NCBI RefSeq assembly: GCF_025717515.1
Contig: NZ_JAJIRN010000012.1
Location: forward strand, 62,001 to 126,000
DNA from: Roseateles oligotrophus
GTDB lineage: Bacteria; Pseudomonadota; Gammaproteobacteria; Burkholderiales; Burkholderiaceae_C
Direction of reading: 5' to 3'
Length of the DNA stretch: 64,000 nt
Each line of letters starts with the position of its first letter. Position 1 is the stretch's first letter. Shown here one piece after another: positions 27,924-37,158 of the stretch. A program made the translations under genes and the position numbers. The notes under the pieces were generated by a model that saw only the letters and a list, made by a program, of their open reading frames with translations, was not told the DNA's origin and ran no database searches.

Positions 27924-28840
27924 GACAGTCGCGTCGCGCCGGTCAGCTCGCAGCCATAGATCGCATTGCGCAGCGCAGCGATGGCCTCGTAGCGGGTGAA
28001 GGTCTTGCGCCAAGCCAGCACCACGCGGCGCGTCGGCACAGGGGCTGAGAAGGGGATGTAGCGCAGATGCGGCTGCGCTTCCTTGGGTACGCTCAAGGCG
28101 GGCACCACGGTCACGCCCAGGCCCGAGGCGACCATATGCTTGATGGTCTCAAGCGAGCTGCCCTCGAAACTCTTGCGTATGCCTTCGGCATCGCTCGAAA
28201 AGCGCGCGAACTCGGGGCAAACCTCCAGCACATGGTCGCGAAAGCAATGCCCAGCGCCCAGCAACAGCATGGTCTCTTGCTTGAGCTCTTCGGCGCTGAC
28301 CTCGCTGCGCTCGGCAAACGGGTGCGTGGCCGGCACGGCGATCGAGAAGTCCTCGTCATACAGCGGCGCGACGGCCAGGCCGGCGTCAGGGAAAGGCTCG
28401 GCCAGCACCGCGCAATCCAGCTCGCCGGCGCGCAGCATTTCCAGCAGTTTGACGGTGAAGTTTTCCTGCAGCATCAAGGGCATTTGCGGGTAGCGCTCGA
28501 TCACCCCCTTGACCAGAGCCGGCAGCAGATAGGGGGCGATGGTGTAGATCAGCCCGAGCCGCAAGTTGCCGGCCAGCGGGTCTTTGCCTCGCTTGGCGAT
28601 CTCCTTGATGGCGTTGGCCTGCGTTATCACCGACTGCGCCTGGCGCACGATCTCGTCGCCCAGAGGTGTCACGCTGATCTCATTGGCGCCGCGCTCGAAG
28701 ATGCGCAGGTCCAGCTCTTCCTCGAGCTTCTTGATCGCCACGCTGAGCGTCGGCTGCGAGACATGGCAGGCCTCGGCGGCGCGGCCGAAGTGGCGCTCGC
28801 GGGCGACGGCAACGATGTAGCGCAACTCGGTCAAGGTCAT
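27920..28840 (-). CDS. oxyR: Hydrogen peroxide-sensing LysR-type regulator OxyR
   Basis: A 306-residue LysR-family activator. The N-terminal HTH is textbook (TELRYIVAVARERHFGRAAEACHVSQPTLSVAIKKLEEEL). The effector domain carries GHCFRDHVLEVC, placing cysteines at residues 199 and 208, the same numbers as the E. coli OxyR peroxide-sensing pair that forms a disulfide on oxidation. It should activate catalase, peroxiredoxin and iron-storage genes. It is divergent from panB; its 3' end overlaps the kinase gene by 4 nt. Confidence 0.95.
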   Translation of the reverse strand: MTLTELRYIVAVARERHFGRAAEACHVSQPTLSVAIKKLEEELDLRIFERGANEISVTPLGDEIVRQAQSVITQANAIKEIAKRGKDPLAGNLRLGLIYTIAPYLLPALVKGVIERYPQMPLMLQENFTVKLLEMLRAGELDCAVLAEPFPDAGLAVAPLYDEDFSIAVPATHPFAERSEVSAEELKQETMLLLGAGHCFRDHVLEVCPEFARFSSDAEGIRKSFEGSSLETIKHMVASGLGVTVVPALSVPKEAQPHLRYIPFSAPVPTRRVVLAWRKTFTRYEAIAALRNAIYGCELTGATRLS

Positions 28841-28936
28841 GCTGTTCTTCCTCCAAGCCTTGCATTGTGCTTGGCTTTGGGCGGCAGGCCCTAGAGCAAA
28901 CCCTCGGAGGCCCGGCTACACTGCGGCCAAACTCAA

Positions 28937-28957
28937 GGTCGGATGTTTGATCCGACC
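28937..28957. promoter_or_regulatory. Perfect 8-bp dyad in the panB leader
   Basis: GGTCGGAT, centre GTTTG, then ATCCGACC: a perfect dyad ending 33 nt before the panB start and lying between divergent oxyR and panB. There is no T-tract after it. Candidate operator or 5' leader hairpin; it does not match the spaced ATAG pattern expected for OxyR. Confidence 0.4.
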
Positions 28958-28990
28958 GTTTGAATCCGCTTTTACGACCGAGGTACCACC

Positions 28991-30648
<1,658 letters not shown>

Positions 30649-30656
30649 GTGAACGC

Positions 30657-31133
30657 TTACTTGACGCTCAGCAACTCGACGTCAAACACCAAGGCTGCGT
30701 TAGGGGGAATGACACCACCTGCGCCGGTCGTGCCGTAGCCCAGACTGGCGGGAATGGTCAGGGTGCGCTTGCCGCCCACCTTCATGTCCTTGACACCTTG
30801 GTCCCAGCCCTTGATCACGTCACCATTGCCGACCTTGAATGAGAACGGCGTCTTGCCGACCGAACTGTCGAATTGAGTGCCGTGCGTGCTGGCGGCCTTG
30901 ACGTCATACAACCAGCCGGTGTAATGCACGGTCGCGGTTGTGCCGGTAGCGGCAGCAGCGCCGGTACCGACGAGGGTGTCAACGATCTTCAGTTCGGTGA
31001 CGGCGGCCGAGCCCGAGGTGTCACCGATGGGTGTACTTGAATCAGAGCCACCGCCGCCGCAAGCGCTCAGGCCCAGGCTGCCGGTGATGGCCAAGGCGAT
31101 GGCGGAGGCGGAAAGAATCTTTTTGATGAACAT
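30657..31133 (-). CDS. FKBP-type peptidyl-prolyl isomerase, lipoprotein
   Basis: A 158-residue protein: lipoprotein signal (AIALAITGSLGLSAC) with Gly/Ser-rich linker GGGGSDSS, then one FKBP domain (about residues 45-158) with VHYTGWLYD, FDSSVGKTPFSFKVGNGDVIKGWDQGVKDMKVGGKRTLTIPASLGYG and PPNAALVFDVELL. Active-site aromatics appear retained. It should assist folding of exported proteins at a membrane surface. It is divergent from a cyclophilin-type lipoprotein with a nearly identical N-terminal linker. Confidence 0.92.
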   Translation of the reverse strand: MFIKKILSASAIALAITGSLGLSACGGGGSDSSTPIGDTSGSAAVTELKIVDTLVGTGAAAATGTTATVHYTGWLYDVKAASTHGTQFDSSVGKTPFSFKVGNGDVIKGWDQGVKDMKVGGKRTLTIPASLGYGTTGAGGVIPPNAALVFDVELLSVK

Positions 31134-31338
31134 GCTGGTCTTCGAGAAGTGACGAGGTTTGCAAACTGCGGTCGCAGTCTAGTGCATGTCTTTGGGAACC
31201 GTTTGATGAGCCAAGTCCAGAAGGACGTCATAGCCGAACCTGTAACAGAGCGTAAGCGTTCGGCCTCGCACCTAGGCTGCTGTCATCGCGGCCTAGGCGG
31301 CGCCCGTTGAAAGCTCCTTGGTTCCCGGAGTTGTTTCA

Positions 31339-32022
31339 ATGCACTCATATCTCTTGCGCGCGGCTACAGCCGCCACGGTGATTTTTCTGACGGCCTGCGG
31401 TGGCGGAGGCAGCGCCGACGATGGTTATCGCCCGCCGCCGCCCTTGCCGGTGCCGACGCCCAACCCCAACCCCTACCCGAATACCTATAGCTGCAGCAAC
31501 GAAGGCCTGATCAAGTCGGCGCTGAGCAGCTTGCCGACGGTCTGCATGTTGACCAGCAGCGGCGAGATCGTCTTCGAGCTGTACTCGGACACCGTCCCCA
31601 ACACCGTCAACAACTTCCTGCGCTATGTGGCCGATGGCGCCTACAAGAACACCTTGTTCCACCGCGTTGACCGCGACTTCGTCATCCAGGGCGGCGGTTT
31701 CACCAGCGGCATGGTCGAGCGTCCGCCCGCCTATGCGCCGATCCCGCTGGAGGCGCGCGAATACAACCTGCCCGGCACGATCGCGATGGCCCACCGCAGC
31801 GACCCCAACAGCGCGACCAATCAGTTCTTCATCAACGTGAAGGACAATAAGGACTTGGATTACCAGTCCGCAGCAAAACCGGGTTATGCGGTGTTCGGTC
31901 GGGTGATCTCGGGCATGGCCACCGTGGAGGCAATCAATGCGGTGCCCGTTTATGTCTATAGCGAAGCCGACCTGCGGCCAAGGCAAGAGGTATTGATCTA
32001 TTGGGTGCAGCGACTGAAGTAA
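31339..32022 (+). CDS. Cyclophilin-type peptidyl-prolyl isomerase, lipoprotein
   Basis: A 227-residue protein: lipoprotein signal ending FLTAC, Gly/Ser linker, proline-rich spacer (PPPPLPVPTPNPNPYPN), then a cyclophilin domain: FELYSDTVPNTVNNFLRYV, FHRVDRDFVIQGGGF, GTIAMAHRSDPNSATNQFFINVKDN. The catalytic Arg of FHRV and the QFFI stretch are present. GGAG lies 8 nt before the ATG at 31339. Two cysteines in YSC and TVC may pair. Its 3' end overlaps the start of the next membrane protein gene by 22 nt. Confidence 0.92.
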   Translation: MHSYLLRAATAATVIFLTACGGGGSADDGYRPPPPLPVPTPNPNPYPNTYSCSNEGLIKSALSSLPTVCMLTSSGEIVFELYSDTVPNTVNNFLRYVADGAYKNTLFHRVDRDFVIQGGGFTSGMVERPPAYAPIPLEAREYNLPGTIAMAHRSDPNSATNQFFINVKDNKDLDYQSAAKPGYAVFGRVISGMATVEAINAVPVYVYSEADLRPRQEVLIYWVQRLK

Positions 32023-33146
32023 ATCGGCTTCCCGTTCAGGCCCGTCCGCTCGGCCTGTTAGCGCTGCGCCTGCGTTGGAGCGCCGCCGAACTGAAGGCGC
32101 TGCTGCGCCGCTGGGGCGCTTTCATCGGCGTGGTGGCGGCCGTCTTGGGCCAGTTCTTTGCAACCTTGATCGGCTGGCCGGCGCTGCCCTTGTTCTGGGC
32201 CAGCCAGCAGGCTTGGCCGGTGGCGGCTTGGGTGCTGCTATTGCATGCGCTGCCCGGGCTCTTGCTGTGCTGGGGTTTGCGCGAGCAGCTGTTACCGGCC
32301 CATTGGCTGGACGCCGAGCGAGCATTGCCGCTGCGGCGGCGCCAATTACTGACCGCCGATCTGGCCGTGATCACGCTGGCCTTGTTGCCGCTGGCGCTGC
32401 TCTATCTGATCTCGGTTGGCGCCTGGCTTTATGCCGACCCGGCCTGGATGCGCGGCCTGTGGCCGGCCGCGCTGGCGAACTTTGCGATTTCTCTGGCGCT
32501 CTCGGTGCTCGGCGCGGCGGCGCTGATGCAGGCTAGGCGCAGGCCACGCCAGGCCGCGAGCGCGGCGCCGCATCGCCCATCGCCAAGCACTTCGCCAAGC
32601 GCGTCGGCAAGGACGCAGCATTCCTTCGGCCGCAACTGGGTCTTGCTGGGCCTGCCCTTGTGGCGCGGCCCGGCGCGGCCGGTCATGCATTTGCTGCTGC
32701 TCGCCTGCCTGGCCTTGGCCGCTTGCTTGTCGGCGGCCTGGCGCTGGCCGCAGCAGGCGTCCTGGGCGCTGGCCGCCTACACCTTGCTGGCGATGGGCCT
32801 GAGCGCGCGCCTGCATGCGCAGGCCACGCGCTGCTATGCGCCCATCGAGCAGGCCTGCGCAGCGCTGCCCTTGGCGCCCAAGTTCTGGTCGCGGCGCCTT
32901 ATGCTGCTGGCGCTGACTCCGGCCTTGCTGGCCTGGTTTGGGCTGGCTTTGCTGCTCTTGCTCGGGCCCTGGCAACTGGCACCTCTGGCGGCACCGCTCT
33001 TCATGGCCTATGGTCTGCTCGCTCCCGCCCTGCCTTTGTTGGCGGACAAGGGCGGCAGCCCCGAATCCCACGCCGGTCGCTGGCTCTTGGGCTGGGCGCT
33101 CTGGGTCGCCTTGGCCAGTGAAGCGTTGCTGGCCATGCCCTCTTGA
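32001..33146 (+). CDS. Multi-pass membrane protein, probable ABC exporter permease
   Basis: A 381-residue, very hydrophobic protein with around eight predicted membrane helices (for example WGAFIGVVAAVLGQFFATLIGW, LAVITLALLPLALLYLISVGAW, LLLLACLALAACLSAAW) and a basic Pro/Ser/Ala loop near residues 180-215. I recognise no family domain, but it is immediately followed by an ABC ATPase gene (stop at 33146, ATG at 33155), so it is best read as that ATPase's membrane partner. The TTG start at 32001 overlaps the cyclophilin gene; the exact start is uncertain. Confidence 0.6.
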   Translation: MGAATEVNRLPVQARPLGLLALRLRWSAAELKALLRRWGAFIGVVAAVLGQFFATLIGWPALPLFWASQQAWPVAAWVLLLHALPGLLLCWGLREQLLPAHWLDAERALPLRRRQLLTADLAVITLALLPLALLYLISVGAWLYADPAWMRGLWPAALANFAISLALSVLGAAALMQARRRPRQAASAAPHRPSPSTSPSASARTQHSFGRNWVLLGLPLWRGPARPVMHLLLLACLALAACLSAAWRWPQQASWALAAYTLLAMGLSARLHAQATRCYAPIEQACAALPLAPKFWSRRLMLLALTPALLAWFGLALLLLLGPWQLAPLAAPLFMAYGLLAPALPLLADKGGSPESHAGRWLLGWALWVALASEALLAMPS

Positions 33147-33154
33147 AAATCAAT

Positions 33155-33778
33155 ATGTCCGATTCCATTTTCTTGCACACCGAGTCTCTCAGTTATGCCT
33201 ACAGCGGCAGCAGCCGGCGCGTGGTCGATCTGTGGAGCCAGAGCTTCGAGCCGGGCCTGGTCTGGCTGCGCGGGCCCAATGGCAGCGGCAAGTCAACAAG
33301 GCTCAAGCTCTTGGCCGGCATGCTGCAGCCGCAGTACGGCAGTGCTCGCTTAGGCGGCATCGACCTGATGCGCCAGCCGCTTGAGTACCGCCGCCTAGTC
33401 GGCTTTGTAGGCGCCGAGCCACCGCCCTTCGAGCATCTGAGTCCGGCCGAGCGCTTTGGCTTTCTGAGCGGGCTCTACCCGCACGCGGATGTCGACCGCT
33501 GGCGCGAGCATGTCGACGGGTTCGGTCTGCGGCCATTTCTGAACCAGCCGCTGCGCGAGCTCTCCACCGGCACGCAGCACAAAGCGGCCTTGGCTGCGGC
33601 GCTGGCCCTCAACACGCCCTTGCTGCTCTTGGATGAACCGCTGAATGCGCTCGATGCGGTGTCGCTGGCGCATCTGCGAGGGGTGTTGGGCGAAGCGGCG
33701 TTGCGGCGGGATCGACTGGCGCTGGTGGTCAGTCATGAAGCATTGGGGCTTGAACCCAGTGCTTGCCTGGAGCTGTAG
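33155..33778 (+). CDS. ABC transporter ATP-binding protein
   Basis: A 207-residue, single-NBD protein of the size of CcmA/NatA-like ATPases. Walker A is GPNGSGKST, the Q-loop region is GFVGAEPPPFE, the signature is LSTGTQHK (degenerate LSGGQ), Walker B is LLLLDEPLNALD, and the H-loop is VVSHE. The ATG at 33155 was chosen over a TTG four codons upstream. It pairs with the preceding membrane protein; cargo unknown. The NBD is compact, with little sequence beyond the H-loop. Confidence 0.85.
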   Translation: MSDSIFLHTESLSYAYSGSSRRVVDLWSQSFEPGLVWLRGPNGSGKSTRLKLLAGMLQPQYGSARLGGIDLMRQPLEYRRLVGFVGAEPPPFEHLSPAERFGFLSGLYPHADVDRWREHVDGFGLRPFLNQPLRELSTGTQHKAALAAALALNTPLLLLDEPLNALDAVSLAHLRGVLGEAALRRDRLALVVSHEALGLEPSACLEL

Positions 33779-33862
33779 GCCGCTGCGCACGCGGCTCGGG
33801 CTGCTCGGTGTTTGAACTTGCAGCTTCCGCTCAAGTTCTATTTGCCGATTCCAAAAATATCG

Positions 33863-33892
33863 GGAACGCGGGACGGCCCGCCGGCATCTAAT
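33863..33892 (+). promoter_or_regulatory. Putative ECF sigma promoter P1 (autoregulatory)
   Basis: GGAACGC, 15 nt, then CATCTAAT, ending 20 nt before the sigma-factor ATG. The -35-like AAC core fits ECF promoters. The same two blocks with the same 15-nt spacing recur at 34679-34708 ahead of the ferritin-like gene, which strongly suggests that the sigma factor reads both. Confidence 0.7.
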
Positions 33893-33912
33893 GGGCTGAA
33901 CCTCCCACGCCT

Positions 33913-34635
33913 ATGCCAACAAATCAGCCCTTCCCCACCGGCAGCAGTCTCAGCGTTGAATCAAGCGTTGACAGCCCAGACAGCGTCTTGATCAGCCTCT
34001 CTCTGAGCGGCGACGAGAAGGCGTTTGCGCTGATCATGCGGCGCTACAACCGCCTGCTTTTTCGCACCGCGCGCAGCATTTTGAAAAACGACGATGACAC
34101 CCAAGACGCCGTGCAAGAGGCCTATTTGCGCGCCTGGCGTGCCCTGGCCAGCTTTCGCGCCGACGCCAAGCTATCGACCTGGTTGGTGCGCATCGCGGCC
34201 AACGAGGCGCTCGGCCGCTTGCGCCAGACCGGCGCGCAGGTTTGGCCTCTGAACGCGACATTCGATAGCGACGGCGAATCCCTGGAGGTTCAAATGGAAG
34301 CCAATCCCGACGAACAACCGGAAGCGACGACGATGCGCGGCCAGCTGCGCCGGCAAATCGAAGCCCGCATCGACAGCCTGCCCGACCAGTTCCGCACCGT
34401 CTTCATGCTCAGAGGCGTGGAGGAGCTGAGCGTCGAGGAAGTGGCCGAGGTCCTGGAGATCCCCGAGGCCACCGTTCGCTCGCGCTTCTTCAGGGCCCGC
34501 GGCTTGTTGCGCGAAGGCTTGGCCCGCGACACCGATATGGCCGTCGCCGATGCGTTCTCGTTTGCCGGCCCACGCTGCGACAAGATCGTGGCCGGTGTGT
34601 TGGCGGCGATTGCCCGTGAGCGCGCGAGCCGCTGA
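33913..34635 (+). CDS. ECF-type RNA polymerase sigma factor
   Basis: A 240-residue sigma factor. Region 2 is visible (AFALIMRRYNRLLFRTARSILKNDDDTQDAVQEAYLRAWRALASFRADAKLSTWLVRIAANEALGRLR), as is region 4 (LPDQFRTVFMLRGVEELSVEEVAEVLEIPEATVRSRFFRARGLLRE). A C-terminal tail with FAGPRCDKIVAGVL follows region 4 and has one cysteine. No anti-sigma gene is adjacent, so control may lie in the tail, elsewhere in the genome, or in autoregulation from P1. Downstream on the same strand come the ferritin-like, cytochrome c, rubredoxin and reductase genes. The leader lacks an obvious Shine-Dalgarno. Confidence 0.9.
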   Translation: MPTNQPFPTGSSLSVESSVDSPDSVLISLSLSGDEKAFALIMRRYNRLLFRTARSILKNDDDTQDAVQEAYLRAWRALASFRADAKLSTWLVRIAANEALGRLRQTGAQVWPLNATFDSDGESLEVQMEANPDEQPEATTMRGQLRRQIEARIDSLPDQFRTVFMLRGVEELSVEEVAEVLEIPEATVRSRFFRARGLLREGLARDTDMAVADAFSFAGPRCDKIVAGVLAAIARERASR

Positions 34636-34678
34636 CTGTCCGCCCGCCCTATTTTTTTCAAACTATTTGCAAATAGCC

Positions 34679-34708
34679 GGAACGCAGCCGCGATGGCCCG
34701 CATCTAAG
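34679..34708 (+). promoter_or_regulatory. Putative ECF sigma promoter P2 (ferritin-like operon)
   Basis: GGAACGC, 15 nt, then CATCTAAG; matches P1 at 33863 in both blocks and in spacing, while the spacer itself differs. The -10 block ends 78 nt before the ATG of the ferritin-like gene. The spacer does share GGCCCG near its 3' side with P1. Confidence 0.7.
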
Positions 34709-34786
34709 AAAGCATGAGCGCAAGACGAGTCGGCAAAGCCGCTCAACGTCTTGGCCATGCTTCCTTTGACCCACCGGAGATTTGCA

Positions 34787-35359
34787 ATGTCGTTTTTCAA
34801 AATGCCCACACCCGTTGCCGCACGCCGGCTCTTTCTCGGCCGCTCGGGCGGTCTGGTCTTGTCCGGTGCCGCCGTGGCCTTGCTGGCCGGCAAGGACGGC
34901 CTGGCCGCGCAATCGGGCGCCGCCAGCACGGGCGATGTGCAGATCCTGAATACCGCCATCGCGGCCGAGCTGGAAGCGATCGCCGCCTACCAATTGGGTG
35001 CCGAAAGCGGCCTGCTGAGCAAGCCGGTGCTGGAGCTGGCGCTGAGCTTTCAAGGCCATCACAAAGAGCATGTGGCCCTGCTGGCCAGCACGGTCGAGAA
35101 GCTCGGCGGCAAGGCGGTGGTGGCCAAGGCCAAGTACATGTTTCCGGTCGAGAACCTGAAGTCACAACTCGACGTGCTCAAGTTCGCTGCGCAGCTGGAG
35201 CAAGGTGCCGTCAGCGCCTATCTGGGCGCGGTGCCGCTGTTCGGTAACCGCGATCTGGCCAAGGCAGCCGCCAGCATCCTGGGCGACGAAGCGATGCACT
35301 GGGCGATCCTGCGCCAAGCAATTGGCGAGGTGCCGGTGCCCTCGGCCTTCATGTCATGA
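34787..35359 (+). CDS. Tat-exported ferritin-like domain protein
   Basis: A 190-residue protein. The N-terminus VAARRLFLGRSGGLVLSGAAVALLAG looks like a twin-arginine signal (RRLFL). The mature part is a four-helix ferritin-like domain (Ferritin_2 type) with carboxylate/His positions in NTAIAAELEAIAAYQLG, FQGHHKEHVALL, AQLEQGAVSAYLG and LGDEAMHWAILRQ, suggesting a diiron or other metal centre. Tat export fits a folded metalloprotein. It overlaps the cytochrome c gene by 4 nt (ATGA) and is preceded by the P2 motif. Catalytic role unknown; peroxide or oxygen reduction is an inference. Confidence 0.85.
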   Translation: MSFFKMPTPVAARRLFLGRSGGLVLSGAAVALLAGKDGLAAQSGAASTGDVQILNTAIAAELEAIAAYQLGAESGLLSKPVLELALSFQGHHKEHVALLASTVEKLGGKAVVAKAKYMFPVENLKSQLDVLKFAAQLEQGAVSAYLGAVPLFGNRDLAKAAASILGDEAMHWAILRQAIGEVPVPSAFMS

Positions 35360-35775
35360 GCGCCGGGCGTATAGGCCTAACTCGCAAGCTGCTGGTGATC
35401 TGCTGCGTGGCGCTAAGCGCAGCCAGCCCGCCAACGCAGGCTGCACCGGACGTCGTACGCGGCGAGCAACTCTACGGCCGCTGCATTGCCTGCCATGCGA
35501 TGGCGACGGACCGGGTCGGCCCCCGCCACTGCGGTCTGCTGGGCCGGCGCGCCGGCAGCGTGGCGGATTTCGAGTACTCGGCGGCGATGAAGAAGTCAAA
35601 CATCGTCTGGGACGAGAAGGCGCTTGATCTGTTCCTGAAAAAACCGCTCGCCATGCTGCCCGGCAGCAGCATGACTTATGACGGCGTGCCCGAGGCACGC
35701 GACCGCGCCGACCTGATCGCCTATCTGAAGTCGGCCAATAGCGACGCGGCCTGCCGCAATCTGAAGAGCAAGTAA
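35356..35775 (+). CDS. Periplasmic class I cytochrome c
   Basis: A 139-residue protein with signal peptide (KLLVICCVALSAASPPTQAA) and a single haem site CIACH (Cys43, Cys46, His47). VGPRHCGLLGRRAGSV and FEYSAAMKKSNIVWDEKALDLFLKKP follow the pattern of small mitochondrial-type cytochromes c, with a Met ligand in the PLAMLPGSSMTYDG stretch. Two further cysteines (RHC, AAC) may pair. The overlapping start with the ferritin-like gene implies coupled translation and a shared electron-transfer role in the periplasm. Confidence 0.9.
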   Translation: MSAGRIGLTRKLLVICCVALSAASPPTQAAPDVVRGEQLYGRCIACHAMATDRVGPRHCGLLGRRAGSVADFEYSAAMKKSNIVWDEKALDLFLKKPLAMLPGSSMTYDGVPEARDRADLIAYLKSANSDAACRNLKSK

Positions 35776-35834
35776 CAATCGGCTCGGCGCCTGCTTGGGT
35801 CGAGCTACCTCACCCTACCTACGGACACATCCCC

Positions 35835-35999
35835 ATGAAAACCTATCAATGCACTGTTTGCGGCCATATCTATGACGAAGCCGCCGGCGCGCCCGCCGAA
35901 GGCTTGGCCGCCGGCACGCTGTGGGCCGACGTGCCCGACAGCTGGGTCTGCCCCGAATGCGGCGTGGCCAAGACCGATTTCGACATGGTCGAGATCTGA
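35835..35999 (+). CDS. Rubredoxin
   Basis: A short gene of 54 residues starting MKTYQCTVCGHIYDEAAG. The four iron ligands are in two CxxC pairs, Cys6/Cys9 and Cys39/Cys42 (VCPECG), with the conserved W of the PDSWVCPECG stretch. This is a standard one-iron rubredoxin, a small cytosolic electron carrier. It lies 1 nt before the rubredoxin reductase gene and 59 nt behind the cytochrome c gene, clearly the same operon. Confidence 0.97.
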   Translation: MKTYQCTVCGHIYDEAAGAPAEGLAAGTLWADVPDSWVCPECGVAKTDFDMVEI

Positions 36000-36000
36000 G

Positions 36001-37158
36001 ATGGCGCCCGTCATCATCATCGGCGCTGGCCTGGCCGGCTGGACCACCGCGCGCGAGTTCCGCAAGCTGGACGCCACGACGCCGCTGATGTTGATCAGCG
36101 CCGACAACGCCGACTTCTACGCCAAGCCTTCGCTGTCCAACGCGCTCACGCAAGGCCGCACGCCCGAGCGCTTGGTCACCACGCCGGCCGCCAAGATGGC
36201 CGAGCAGCAAAACCTGACCCTCTTGGCGCACACGCGGGTGACGGCGATCGACGCGCAGGCGCACCGCATCAGCACCTCGGCGGGGCAGTTCGAATACAGC
36301 CGCCTGGTGCTGGCCACCGGCGCGCAACCGATCCGCCTGCCGCTGGACGGCGACGCCAGCGCAGAGGTGCTGGCGATCAATTCGTTGGCCGACTTCGCGC
36401 GCTTTCATGCCCGGTTGAATGGCGCCGATCCGGCCCACAAAAAGAGCGTGCTGATCATGGGCGCCGGCCTGATCGGTTGCGAGTTTGCCAACGACCTGGC
36501 CGCCGCCGGCCACCCGGTGACGGTGGTGGACCCCTCGACGGGCCCGATCTCGGGCTTGCTGCCCGCGGCGGCCGGCGCGCAAATTCGCGCGGCCTTGGCC
36601 GGCCTCGGCGTGGTCTGGCATTTCGGCGCGACGGTCAAGGCCGTCAATCTGGTCGCCGGGAGCGATGGGCTACAAGTCGAACTCTCAAACGGGCAGCGCT
36701 GCGGCGCCAACATCGTGCTGAGCGCGATCGGCCTGCGCGCCGACATAGCGCTGGCCCAAGCCGCCGGCATCGCCTGCGACCGCGCCATCTTGGTAGACCC
36801 TTACCTGCAGACCAGCAGCCCAGACATTTACGCGCTCGGCGACGGCGCCCAATACGCCAGCGCCGGCAGCCGCGCCCTGCCCTTCGTGATGCCCATCATG
36901 ACGGCGGCCAAGGCCTTGGCGGCGACGCTGGCCGGCCAAGCCACGGAGTTGGTGTTCCCGCTGATGCCGGTCGGCATCAAAACGCCGGCGCTGCCCACCG
37001 TGGTGGCGGCGCCCGCACCCGGTACCGTCGGTGATTGGTGTCAGGTCGAGGACGGGTTGTGGCAGTTCATTGACGCCGCCGGACTGAATCGCGGCTTCGT
37101 CCTGACCGGCGCGCAGACCGCGCGGCGCATGGAGCAGGCCAAGTTGGTCCGGCCCTGA
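36001..37158 (+). CDS. Rubredoxin--NAD(P)+ reductase (FAD-dependent)
   Basis: A 385-residue pyridine nucleotide-disulfide oxidoreductase-type flavoprotein. FAD site VIIIGAGLAGWTTAREFRKLD, the YAKPSLSNAL segment, NAD(P) site VLIMGAGLIGCEFANDLAAAGHPVTVVDPS and second FAD motif IYALGDGAQY are present; the layout matches RubB/AlkT reductases. It should pass electrons from NAD(P)H to the adjacent rubredoxin. The ATG directly follows the rubredoxin stop. It closes the operon that starts at the P2 promoter. Confidence 0.93.
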   Translation: MAPVIIIGAGLAGWTTAREFRKLDATTPLMLISADNADFYAKPSLSNALTQGRTPERLVTTPAAKMAEQQNLTLLAHTRVTAIDAQAHRISTSAGQFEYSRLVLATGAQPIRLPLDGDASAEVLAINSLADFARFHARLNGADPAHKKSVLIMGAGLIGCEFANDLAAAGHPVTVVDPSTGPISGLLPAAAGAQIRAALAGLGVVWHFGATVKAVNLVAGSDGLQVELSNGQRCGANIVLSAIGLRADIALAQAAGIACDRAILVDPYLQTSSPDIYALGDGAQYASAGSRALPFVMPIMTAAKALAATLAGQATELVFPLMPVGIKTPALPTVVAAPAPGTVGDWCQVEDGLWQFIDAAGLNRGFVLTGAQTARRMEQAKLVRP

